Assembly: GCA_016721185.1 (NCBI GenBank)
Contig: JADKIP010000005.1
Coordinates: 62,001-126,000, forward strand
Length of the DNA stretch: 64,000 nucleotides
Source: Candidatus Dechloromonas phosphorivorans
Lineage (GTDB): Bacteria > Pseudomonadota > Gammaproteobacteria > Burkholderiales > Rhodocyclaceae
Reading direction: 5' to 3'
The translations under genes were made by a program, and so were the position numbers. Shown piece by piece: positions 36,142 to 43,293 of this stretch. Within the stretch, counting starts at the first letter, position 1. Each line of letters opens with the position of its first letter. The notes below the pieces were generated by a model. That model saw only the letters and a program-made list of their open reading frames with translations, ran no database searches and had not been told where the DNA came from.

Positions 36142-37377
36142 CTACTGCCGCGTCCAGTGCGCGGTAGCCCAGGTCAGGCCGATGGCGACGCCGGGTATGG
36201 CCAACGCCAGCCCAATGTTGCCGAGCTTTTCCGGGGCGAGCAGTAACAGGAGGCCGAGGCCGAACATCATCAGCCCGGAGAGCAGTTTCAGCAGTCGGCC
36301 CTCGCGCTCGCTCAGCTTGCGGGCGCCCATGCTGCGGACGAAGGCGAGCACGATAAGCAGCAGCGGTAGCACGTAAATCACGTTGTACAGGGCGAGATAG
36401 AGGTAGTGCTGCGTCGTGCTGCTTTCCTGCAGCGTCAGCAGACGGGTGAAAACCATCGGGAAGCCGGCGGTGCACAACAGTTCGTAGAAGTTGGCGGCGA
36501 TGGCGAGAAGGACGGTGGTGGCGAGCATGGCGGGCAGGTTGCCGGCATTGAGAACTCGCCGGGCACGCTGGAAGATGTCGGCTTTGCCACCTTCGGGAAT
36601 CGACAGCGTGATGCCTTGATGGAAAAAGAGGTAATCCTTGAGGTTGACCGCAGCCATCAGCAGCGCCACTAGCCCGGCCGCTGCGGTGACCCAGGGCAGG
36701 CTACCGATGAGCAGGAAAAGGTTGAGCCAGGCGGCCATGAAGGCGAAATACATCAGCCCGGAAAAGGCGACGAAAACGCCGCCGATGATCAACATGCGCT
36801 GCCGGTTTTGCTGATGCACGAGTAGGGATAGCAGGAAAAGCAGGACAAAGAAGGCGCAAGGATTGAAGGCGTCGAGGCCGGCCAGAAGGACGGTGAGCAG
36901 CGGCAGCGATAATCTGGCGGCGTCGATTTCGCCGATCAGCGGAATGTTCAGGCTCGGCGTGGCGAGTGGCGGTGTGGCGCTATTCGCGCCGTGCTGCCGG
37001 CAGCTTTCGAGTCGGGAAAGAAACGCATTGGCGGCCGTTGGGCGGCCCTCCCAGCCAACTTCCATTTGGCCGCAATAGATCAGCGTCGGTACGGCTTGCG
37101 CTTCCTCGCCGAGCGACTTTGCCAGTTCAATAAAACGCTCGACATTGGCCGGGCTTTCACTTAGTTCATGGTCGTGCAAGTGAATCCAGCCGTGCTGGCT
37201 GACCAGTTCAAGAATCTGCGGCCGGGCCGTCAGGCAATGCGGACAGGTCAGGGACCAGAACAGGTAGAGGTGAACCTCGGTTTGTCCCTGCGCATCCTGC
37301 GTTGTCCACGGCTGGGTTGCCGCCTGCCCGCTGAAGGGTAGAAAAAACAGGAAAAGAATGAGGATGGTTTTGCGCAT
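36142..37377 (-). CDS. Thioredoxin-fold / DsbD-like membrane fusion protein
   Basis: 411 aa. Signal peptide (to about residue 19), a thioredoxin-like domain with CPHC (YLFWSLTCPHCLTARP near residue 45), a linker, then about seven to eight membrane segments. Conserved cysteines occur in LDAFNPCAFFVLLFLLS and ELLCTAGFPMVFTRLL, as in the CcdA/DsbD electron-carrier domain. It probably passes electrons across the membrane to periplasmic thiols, but with the thioredoxin domain at the N-terminus rather than the C-terminus as in DsbD. Substrate unknown. Confidence 0.82.
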   Translation of the reverse strand: MRKTILILFLFFLPFSGQAATQPWTTQDAQGQTEVHLYLFWSLTCPHCLTARPQILELVSQHGWIHLHDHELSESPANVERFIELAKSLGEEAQAVPTLIYCGQMEVGWEGRPTAANAFLSRLESCRQHGANSATPPLATPSLNIPLIGEIDAARLSLPLLTVLLAGLDAFNPCAFFVLLFLLSLLVHQQNRQRMLIIGGVFVAFSGLMYFAFMAAWLNLFLLIGSLPWVTAAAGLVALLMAAVNLKDYLFFHQGITLSIPEGGKADIFQRARRVLNAGNLPAMLATTVLLAIAANFYELLCTAGFPMVFTRLLTLQESSTTQHYLYLALYNVIYVLPLLLIVLAFVRSMGARKLSEREGRLLKLLSGLMMFGLGLLLLLAPEKLGNIGLALAIPGVAIGLTWATAHWTRQ

Positions 37378-37412
37378 GAAAATCTCCGCAACAACGATTT
37401 TCTACCCTTTAA

Positions 37413-38117
37413 TCATACGCTCCGGTCGCTCACGATACTGCCATCGACCAGTTCGATGATCCGGTCACAACGAGCGGCGAGGCGCGGGTCGTGGGTGACG
37501 ATCAGGAAGGTCGTCTGTTCACGGACATTGACTTCGCGCAGCAGGGCAAAAATGTCGTCGGCAGTATGCGTATCAAGATTGCCGGTCGGCTCGTCGGCGA
37601 GGACCAGCGACGGATTCATCGCCAGCGAGCGGGCGATGGCGACGCGTTGCTGCTGGCCGCCGGAGAGGCGGCTGGTCAGATAGTCCTGACGGTCGGCCAG
37701 GTCGACTTCGGCGAGCAGTTCGGCGGCGCGTTGGCGCATGGCGGCATCCGGGCGGCCGCGATCGACCAGCAGCGGCATCATGACGTTTTCGAGGGCGGTG
37801 AAGGCCGGGATCAGGCAATGGTGCTGGAAAACGAAGCCGATGCGCTGGCCGCGCAGCTTAGTGATGCTCGATTCCGCCAGCGTGCTGGTTTCCTCGCCAT
37901 CAATGAAAAGCTGCCCAGCCGTCGGGCGGTCGAGCAGGCCGATCAAGTTGAGCAGGGTGCTTTTGCCGGAACCAGAAGGGCCGATCAGGGCGGCGAACTC
38001 GCCGCGTTGCAGCGTCAGGTCGATGCCGTGCAGGACTTCCAGCTCGCTTTCGCCACTCAGGTAGGATTTACGGATGCCGCCCAGGCGCAGGACCGCATTG
38101 TTCGGGTTTTCAGCCAC
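37413..38117 (-). CDS. ABC exporter ATP-binding protein (LolD/MacB-like)
   Basis: 234 aa from the GTG at 38117 (alternative start 38150 adds 11 residues). Walker A GPSGSGKST, signature LSGGQQQR, Walker B LVLADEPTGNLDTHTADD, and the H-loop VTHDPRLAARC are complete. With the FtsX-type permease and the HlyD-type adaptor just upstream it makes a MacAB-like tripartite exporter. The overlap with the permease stop (8 bases) supports the GTG start. Cargo unknown. Confidence 0.88.
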   Translation of the reverse strand: MAENPNNAVLRLGGIRKSYLSGESELEVLHGIDLTLQRGEFAALIGPSGSGKSTLLNLIGLLDRPTAGQLFIDGEETSTLAESSITKLRGQRIGFVFQHHCLIPAFTALENVMMPLLVDRGRPDAAMRQRAAELLAEVDLADRQDYLTSRLSGGQQQRVAIARSLAMNPSLVLADEPTGNLDTHTADDIFALLREVNVREQTTFLIVTHDPRLAARCDRIIELVDGSIVSDRSV

Positions 38118-39333
38118 GGATCGCCACCACCGGGTCGAGATTGGCGGCACGCCGGGCCGGCATCAGGGCGGCGAGAATGCCGACCAGCGTTGCGCCGCCA
38201 GCGGCAATCACGATCAGTTCAGGTTCAACGTCGATCATGAACATCGGCGTGCCGTCCGGGTTGAGGGCGAGCATTCGCCAGATCGCCAGAAAGCTCCAGG
38301 CCAGAGCGCTGCCGAGCAATGAACCGAGCAGGCCGACGATGCCGCCCTGCAATAAAAAGGTGCGCAATATCTGGCCACGGCTGGCCCCCATCGCCCGTAA
38401 AATGCCGATTTCCTTGGAGCGCTGGACGACCGAAACGACCAGCACGCTGGCGATGCCGAAGGCGACCGAGAGGCCGATGAAGAAACGGATGACGTTGCTG
38501 GAAATTCGTTGCGAGGTGAGGGCCGTGAAAAACTGGGCGTTGGTCTTGATCCAGCTATCAGCCTGCAGACCGGTTTCGGCAGCAATTTTCAGGGCCAGCC
38601 CTTCGGCGGCGTAAATGTCGCGCAGGCTGAGATCGATGCTGGAAACGCCGCCGACCAGATCGAGCAGGCTTTGCGCGCTGCGCAGGCCGACATAGACATT
38701 GCGCGCATTGACGCCCTTGTTGCCGAGGTCGAAAAGGCCGGTGATGGTCAGCGTGTCATTGGCGCCGTTGCCGGTGTTGAGGCGCAGCTTGTCGCCGACG
38801 GCGGCGCCGAGATCCTTGGCCAGTTCGATGCCGATCACCGCCTCGCCGGCATTGAGGCGCAAACGCCCGGCGACAATTCGCTCCTCAAGGCCGATGACGC
38901 GGTTGTAGTTTTCCGGCTCGATGCCGATCAGCGATACCGACTTGTTGGCATCGCCGCGCACCGCGAAGGCCGGGCCGGAGGCGACCGGGGAAACGGCGGC
39001 AATTTCGGGCATTTTTTCGAGTCGACCGCGGATGTTCTGCCATTGGTCAATCGAACGCAGGCGCTGCGCCTGTTTCTGGATTAATGGGCCCGATTTATCA
39101 CCATTCAGCGGCCGAGCGATCTCCTCGGGCGGCAGTAAAACGATGTGGCTCTGCGAACTGAGCGTGCGCTTGACCAGATTCGATTGCAGCCCGGAAAGCA
39201 GCGCCGACATGAAGACGATGACCGACACACCGACCCCGACGCCAACGATGATCAACAGGCTTTGCGTCCGCCCCTCGCGCAAAAAACGCGTCGCGGCGAT
39301 CCACTCAAAAGGCAGCCAGGGCGACATCGCCAT
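38110..39333 (-). CDS. FtsX/MacB-type ABC permease
   Basis: 407 aa: one N-terminal membrane segment (residues about 20-45), a periplasmic MacB-type core domain (about 50-280), then three membrane segments. The first of these is near GLSVAFGIASVLVVSVVQRS, followed by the coupling-helix motif KEIGILRAMGASRGQ and ending ALMPARRAANLDPVVAIRG, the classic FtsX C-terminus. Belongs to the mechanotransmission-type (type VII) ABC systems. Adjacent to the adaptor with no gap. Confidence 0.9.
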   Translation of the reverse strand: MAMSPWLPFEWIAATRFLREGRTQSLLIIVGVGVGVSVIVFMSALLSGLQSNLVKRTLSSQSHIVLLPPEEIARPLNGDKSGPLIQKQAQRLRSIDQWQNIRGRLEKMPEIAAVSPVASGPAFAVRGDANKSVSLIGIEPENYNRVIGLEERIVAGRLRLNAGEAVIGIELAKDLGAAVGDKLRLNTGNGANDTLTITGLFDLGNKGVNARNVYVGLRSAQSLLDLVGGVSSIDLSLRDIYAAEGLALKIAAETGLQADSWIKTNAQFFTALTSQRISSNVIRFFIGLSVAFGIASVLVVSVVQRSKEIGILRAMGASRGQILRTFLLQGGIVGLLGSLLGSALAWSFLAIWRMLALNPDGTPMFMIDVEPELIVIAAGGATLVGILAALMPARRAANLDPVVAIRG

Positions 39334-40557
39334 TTACGCCTGAACGGCGCCAGCACGCACCCGGCTGCCCTCGCGGATGCTCAGGTTCTTGACCGGCACC
39401 AGCAAATCGCCCGGTGCCAGACCCTCAAGAATTTCCGTCTTGCCCTCGCTGCGCACGCCCAGCTTGACGGCTTGGCGCTGCGCCGTGCCCTCACGCACCA
39501 CCAATACCCAGGCCTGGTTATTGCCGGCATCGCGGATCGCTTCGTTCGGCACGATCAGCGCATCGGCCCGGCGAGCCGTTTCGATATCGACCGAAATGGT
39601 CATTTCCTGCCGCAAATACTCGGGCGCTTCAGTCACCCGCAGGCGAATTTCGACCGAACCGCGCAAGGGATCTACCGCCGGGCTGATGAAGGTGATTTCA
39701 GCGGCAAAGCGGCGGTCGGGGTAAGCGTCCGCCGAGGCCAGCGCCTTCTGGCCGAGGCGCAGCAAGGCGAGGTTCTTTTCATCAATCTGCACCACCAGTT
39801 CGGTATCACCGCTCGGCGACAGCGTCATCAGCAGTTTGCCGGGCTGGATGGTGATGCCCGGCTCGACATTGCGGGTCAGCACAATGCCGGCCACCGGCGT
39901 TCTGATCCGCGTGTAGTCGAGGCGGGATTGCGCAATGTCGAGGCTGGCGCGGGCCTGCGCCACGGCCACCCGGGCCAGCCGTTCATCGCTGCCGCCGCTC
40001 TGGTTGCTGCGCAATTGCAACTCGCTGGTCTGGCGCTGGCTTTCGGCCACCTCGAGATTGCGTTGCGCATCATCAAGCTGGGTCTTGCTGTAAAAACCCT
40101 TGGCGACCAGTTCGTTGGTCTGGGCAAAACGTTGCTGAGCCTGCAGCAGATTCGCCTCCGCCTGGCGCTTCGCCTGCGTCGCCAGCGGCTGGGCGAGTTG
40201 TTGCATCTGGGCCAGACGCAATTCACTTTGCGTCAGGCTGGCCTGCGCCTGAGCCAGCGTCGCACGCCATTCGGCATCGTCCAACTGAATCAGCAATTCC
40301 CCGGCTGCGACGCTTTGCCCCTCGCGGACAGGAATCTGCATCACTCGCCCGGTAATCTGGCTGGCCAGCTCAACCCGCTGCGGCGACCGTACCTTGCCGC
40401 TGGCGACGACCGACTGGCGTAGTTCGCCCCGGCTGGCCGCCAGCACCCCGATTTTTTCACCGAGCAGGCGGGGCAGGGCAAAGGTGGCGAGGAGGGCAAG
40501 CGTTGCCAGAACAGCCAGCAAGACAAGGATGTAACGAGTTTTGGGGAGCGTGATCAT
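39334..40557 (-). CDS. HlyD-type periplasmic adaptor protein
   Basis: 407 aa with an N-terminal membrane anchor (YILVLLAVLATLALLATFAL). The biotinyl-lipoyl halves (SQITGRVMQIPVREGQSVAA and RIRTPVAGIVLTRNVEPG) flank a long coiled-coil hairpin (about residues 100-210). A beta-barrel domain and a membrane-proximal domain follow. MacA-like; it would link the inner-membrane permease with an outer-membrane channel that is not encoded nearby. First gene of its minus-strand trio. Confidence 0.9.
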   Translation of the reverse strand: MITLPKTRYILVLLAVLATLALLATFALPRLLGEKIGVLAASRGELRQSVVASGKVRSPQRVELASQITGRVMQIPVREGQSVAAGELLIQLDDAEWRATLAQAQASLTQSELRLAQMQQLAQPLATQAKRQAEANLLQAQQRFAQTNELVAKGFYSKTQLDDAQRNLEVAESQRQTSELQLRSNQSGGSDERLARVAVAQARASLDIAQSRLDYTRIRTPVAGIVLTRNVEPGITIQPGKLLMTLSPSGDTELVVQIDEKNLALLRLGQKALASADAYPDRRFAAEITFISPAVDPLRGSVEIRLRVTEAPEYLRQEMTISVDIETARRADALIVPNEAIRDAGNNQAWVLVVREGTAQRQAVKLGVRSEGKTEILEGLAPGDLLVPVKNLSIREGSRVRAGAVQA

Positions 40558-40649
40558 GCGAACTTGGGGCGGGGGATGGCGCGAATTAAGCAGGCGCCGA
40601 TACTACCCCGCAAGCTTGCTAAAGGCCATGTATAATTGAATGCTAATAT

Positions 40650-40663
40650 TAAATCGGTCGATT
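40650..40663. promoter_or_regulatory. Palindrome in the transporter leader (operator candidate)
   Basis: AAATCG (40650-40655) and CGATTT (40658-40663) are exact inverted copies around GT. A TATAAT lies 15 bases upstream (40630-40635), so the palindrome would fall just after a transcription start. It suits a dimeric repressor; no specific regulator is implied. Confidence 0.35.
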
Positions 40664-40689
40664 TGAAGAACGCCTGATCCAACCCATGC

Positions 40690-40738
40690 TGGCAAGCCCG
40701 CGAAGCCGGGAGTCTGACCGCGTGGGCCAACCGCTAGC
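40690..40738 (+). promoter_or_regulatory. Structured 5' leader upstream of the BASS/ACR3 transporter
   Basis: The leader folds with GCCC and GCG (40696-40702) pairing CGC and GGGC (40719-40727, two-base bulge), enclosing AAGCCGGGAGTCTGAC. Outer GCTGG (40689-40693) can pair with CC and AGC further on (40727-40738). It is GC-rich in an otherwise AT-rich leader and lies just before the ribosome-binding site at 40746-40751. It could be a riboswitch or an attenuator; I could not match it to a known class. Confidence 0.35.
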
Positions 40739-40757
40739 TAATGTTCTGGAGAACACG

Positions 40758-41744
40758 ATGTTGAAGCTGCTGTCGCTGATTTCGAAAAATTTCATCATCG
40801 CCATCCCGATAAGCTTGTTGCTCGGCTTTGCATTCGGGCTGGTGGCACCCACCGCCTGGTTGAAAAACCTGATCATTCCGCTGACCTTTCTGATGGTCTA
40901 CCCGATGATGGTCAGCCTCAAGCTGGCCAAGGTGCTGGAGGGCGGCGATGCCAAGGCGCAAGTGTTGGCGCAACTGATTAACTTCGCGATCATTCCCTTC
41001 GTCGCCTTCGCTCTTGGCCGCTACTTTTTTCCCGATCAACCGTTCTACGCCATGGGGCTGTTGCTCGCGGCCTTGCTGCCCACCAGCGGCATGACTATTT
41101 CGTGGACCGGTTTTGCCGGCGGCAACCTCGGCGCAGCGGTAAAAATGACCGTGCTCGGCCTGATTCTGGGTTCGCTGGCCACACCGTTTTACGTGCAGTG
41201 GCTGATGGGCGCGGCGGTGCCGGTCGATCTCATGGCGGTGTTCCGGCAGATCATTTTCATCGTCTTCCTGCCGATGATCGCCGGCCATCTGACGCAAAGC
41301 CACTTGATCAAAAAGCATGGCCAAAAGGCATTTCAAACCGAATGGGCGCCGCGCTTTCCACCTTTTTCGACGCTCGGCGTTCTCGGCATTGTCTTCGTCG
41401 CCATCGCGCTCAAGGCCAATGAACTCGCCAGTCGGCCGGCTGAATTGCTGCACCTGATCCTGCCGCTGCTGGCCTTGTATGGCATCAACTATGCGTTGAG
41501 TACGCTGGTCGCCCGCCTGGCCTTGCCGCGTGGCGATGCCATCGCGCTGGTTTATGGCACGGTGATGCGCAACCTTTCCATCGCGCTGGCGCTGGCCATG
41601 AATGCGTTTGGCGAAGGCAGTTCGGATGCCGCGCTGATCATCACGCTGGCCTATATCGTTCAAGTCCAGTCAGCCGCCTGGTATGTCAAATTGACTGATC
41701 GCGTCTTCGGGAAAAAGCCGGCGCTTCAGGCGGCGCAAGCTTAA
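40758..41744 (+). CDS. BASS/ACR3-type transporter (arsenic resistance-like)
   Basis: 328 aa with ten hydrophobic segments; bile acid:sodium symporter superfamily, resembling ACR3 arsenite exporters. Visible landmarks are LTFLMVYPMMVSLKL near residue 45, LLPTSGMTISWTGFAGGNLG near 115, and the C-terminal YGTVMRNLSIALALAM near 275-290. The family also moves other anions, so arsenite is only a guess; there is no arsR or arsC nearby. ATG 40758 has CTGGAG at 40746-40751; a longer frame from 40686 overlaps the folded leader and is rejected. Ten bases before the polyferredoxin gene. Confidence 0.8.
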   Translation: MLKLLSLISKNFIIAIPISLLLGFAFGLVAPTAWLKNLIIPLTFLMVYPMMVSLKLAKVLEGGDAKAQVLAQLINFAIIPFVAFALGRYFFPDQPFYAMGLLLAALLPTSGMTISWTGFAGGNLGAAVKMTVLGLILGSLATPFYVQWLMGAAVPVDLMAVFRQIIFIVFLPMIAGHLTQSHLIKKHGQKAFQTEWAPRFPPFSTLGVLGIVFVAIALKANELASRPAELLHLILPLLALYGINYALSTLVARLALPRGDAIALVYGTVMRNLSIALALAMNAFGEGSSDAALIITLAYIVQVQSAAWYVKLTDRVFGKKPALQAAQA

Positions 41745-41753
41745 GCGCGGCAG

Positions 41754-42764
41754 ATGCCGGCAACCAAAACGGACACCCGGCAGCAGCGGGTGATCCCCAT
41801 TTTTCCTGCGCCGCTGCCTGCCGCGCGCCGGCTTCAACGCTGGCGACGCCTGATTCAGGCCAGCTTCTACCTGCTCTTCATCTTCGCCCCGGTTTTCGAC
41901 CTCTTTCGCATTGACCTCAACGCCGATCACGCCTGGCTGCTGGGTATGGAATGGCGGCTGGGGCTGGATGCCTTTCAGGGCCGGGGGGCAAACGGGGCGC
42001 TGGCGGGGCTGAATATTTTCCTGCGCCTGATCATTCCGCTCTTTGCGCTGGCCGGTCTGTTGCTCTGGGTTTCGTGGAAATGGGGCCGCCTGTTTTGCGG
42101 CTGGCTATGTCCGCATTTTCCGCTCGTTGAGTTGATTAACGGCCTGGTCACCCGTGCCTGCGGTCAACCGACAATTTGGGACAAAAACCACCTCCCAACG
42201 CAAAAGCCGGACGGAAGCCAGGGCCGCACCAACTGGCGTTGGTGGCCCGTGGCCGCGCTGGTGAGCGTGACGATTGCGTTCAGTTGGGCCGTCGTGCTGC
42301 TGACTTATGTCCTGCCGCCGAGCACTATTTACAGCAACTTGTGGCACGGCGCATTGACCCGCAATCAGCTCGTTTTCATCGGGATGGTCACGACGGTACT
42401 CAGCATCGATTTCCTGTTCGCCCGCCATTTGTTCTGCCGCTATATGTGTTCAGTCGGCATGTTCCAGAGTTTTACCTGGCTGAAAAACCCGGAGGCGCTG
42501 GTCGTCGGCTTCGACCGCCAGCGCGCCTCGGCGTGCAGCAATTGCCTGCCCGACCGCGAAGCCGCCTGCAATACCGTCTGCCCAATGCGCCTGAAACCGC
42601 GCAGCATCAAACGCCACATGTTCACCTGCACCCAATGCGCGCTCTGTCTCGAAGCCTGCGCAGAAACCCAGCAGGACAACCCGGAAGGGCCGCTGCTGAG
42701 CTGGGTGTCCGGTGAAGCTGCGCGGCAAAATGAGGCTGGTTTTAGTGCTGTGCGGCAGCGTTGA
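41754..42764 (+). CDS. Membrane 4Fe-4S polyferredoxin (NapH/CcoG-like)
   Basis: 336 aa. Membrane segments near residues 35-55, 95-115, 165-190 and 205-225. Two paired cysteine motifs abut membrane helices (FCGWLCPHFPL and FCRYMCSVGMF), as in NapH/NosR/CcoG. A C-terminal ferredoxin region contains CSNCLPDREAACNTVCP and CTQCALCLEACAE, enough for two 4Fe-4S clusters. Probably passes electrons from quinol. It is close to the transporter (10 bases), an arrangement that I cannot interpret with confidence. Confidence 0.82.
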   Translation: MPATKTDTRQQRVIPIFPAPLPAARRLQRWRRLIQASFYLLFIFAPVFDLFRIDLNADHAWLLGMEWRLGLDAFQGRGANGALAGLNIFLRLIIPLFALAGLLLWVSWKWGRLFCGWLCPHFPLVELINGLVTRACGQPTIWDKNHLPTQKPDGSQGRTNWRWWPVAALVSVTIAFSWAVVLLTYVLPPSTIYSNLWHGALTRNQLVFIGMVTTVLSIDFLFARHLFCRYMCSVGMFQSFTWLKNPEALVVGFDRQRASACSNCLPDREAACNTVCPMRLKPRSIKRHMFTCTQCALCLEACAETQQDNPEGPLLSWVSGEAARQNEAGFSAVRQR

Positions 42765-43068
42765 TGGGGCTTTGAGCGGGTTAAAAAGGTGGGCAGAGTG
42801 GCTTTTTGGAATCCTGCGGTCGACTGCCAAATCTTGCCAAAATTGGTCATGAGTTCTTGCTGGGCGAAGGTCGGGAATGCAGCGGTTGTTGCCGTTGGCT
42901 GACATGAATTGGCCCGGCTCTGGAGGGCAGCTTACGGAGTCGAGCAGTCGTACAGACCGATTATCCACCTCCGAAAGCAGGCGTTGTCATCAGACCCTCA
43001 AAGCCGTTCTCTGTTAGACTAAAAACGATTTAGAACGACTTTGAGGCTTCAATCTGAGCGCCAATGCC
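42765..43068. other. 304-base intergenic stretch at the restriction-island boundary
   Basis: No gene is supported here. On the minus strand 42805-42968 reads without stops, but starts and codon use give no support. The segment around 42870-42965, reading CGGTCTGTACGACTGCTCGA on the minus strand from 42963, looks like a dispersed intergenic repeat of betaproteobacteria from memory; this is unverified. The last 60 bases are AT-rich and should hold the promoter of the HTH gene. Confidence 0.4.
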
Positions 43069-43278
43069 ATGAATTCCGAACCGTGGGTCACTGCCATTGA
43101 TGTTGCCCGTCATCTGGGCGTCGTGAAAGACACCGTCTATCGCTGGCGCGAGCGCAAAGGTTTGCCCGCACACAAAATTGGCCGGCTGTGGAAATTCCAG
43201 CTGTCCGAGGTCGATGAATGGGTGCGTACCGGTGGTGCGGATGAAGATTCAAGCAACCCCGTGCAGCAAGAACAATAA
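43069..43278 (+). CDS. Excisionase/MerR-like HTH DNA-binding protein
   Basis: 69 aa. One winged-helix HTH of the excisionase (Xis/MerR N-terminal) type: WVTAIDVARHLGVVKDTVYR then GLPAHKIGRLWKFQLSEVDEWV. Such small proteins often lead type I restriction operons and could act as transcription regulators of the locus or be a mobile-element remnant. 15 bases separate it from hsdR. Confidence 0.82.
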   Translation: MNSEPWVTAIDVARHLGVVKDTVYRWRERKGLPAHKIGRLWKFQLSEVDEWVRTGGADEDSSNPVQQEQ

Positions 43279-43293
43279 GGGAGATCAGCTCTG

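Noticed and set aside
39145..40422. 425-aa plus-strand frame opposite the permease and adaptor
   Set aside because: Antisense to well-supported exporter genes; its composition is low-complexity and it spans two genes.
40616..40635. TTGCTA ... TATAAT as a full sigma-70 promoter before the BASS transporter
   Set aside because: The spacing between the two boxes is only 8 bases; only the TATAAT is usable, without a proper -35.
40680..40757. Leader as a ZTP or cobalamin riboswitch
   Set aside because: It shows GCCGGGAG and CCGCGTGGGC, close to parts of both classes, but ZTP needs CCGCCUGGGC and the cobalamin core is absent upstream. Kept only as an unassigned structured leader.
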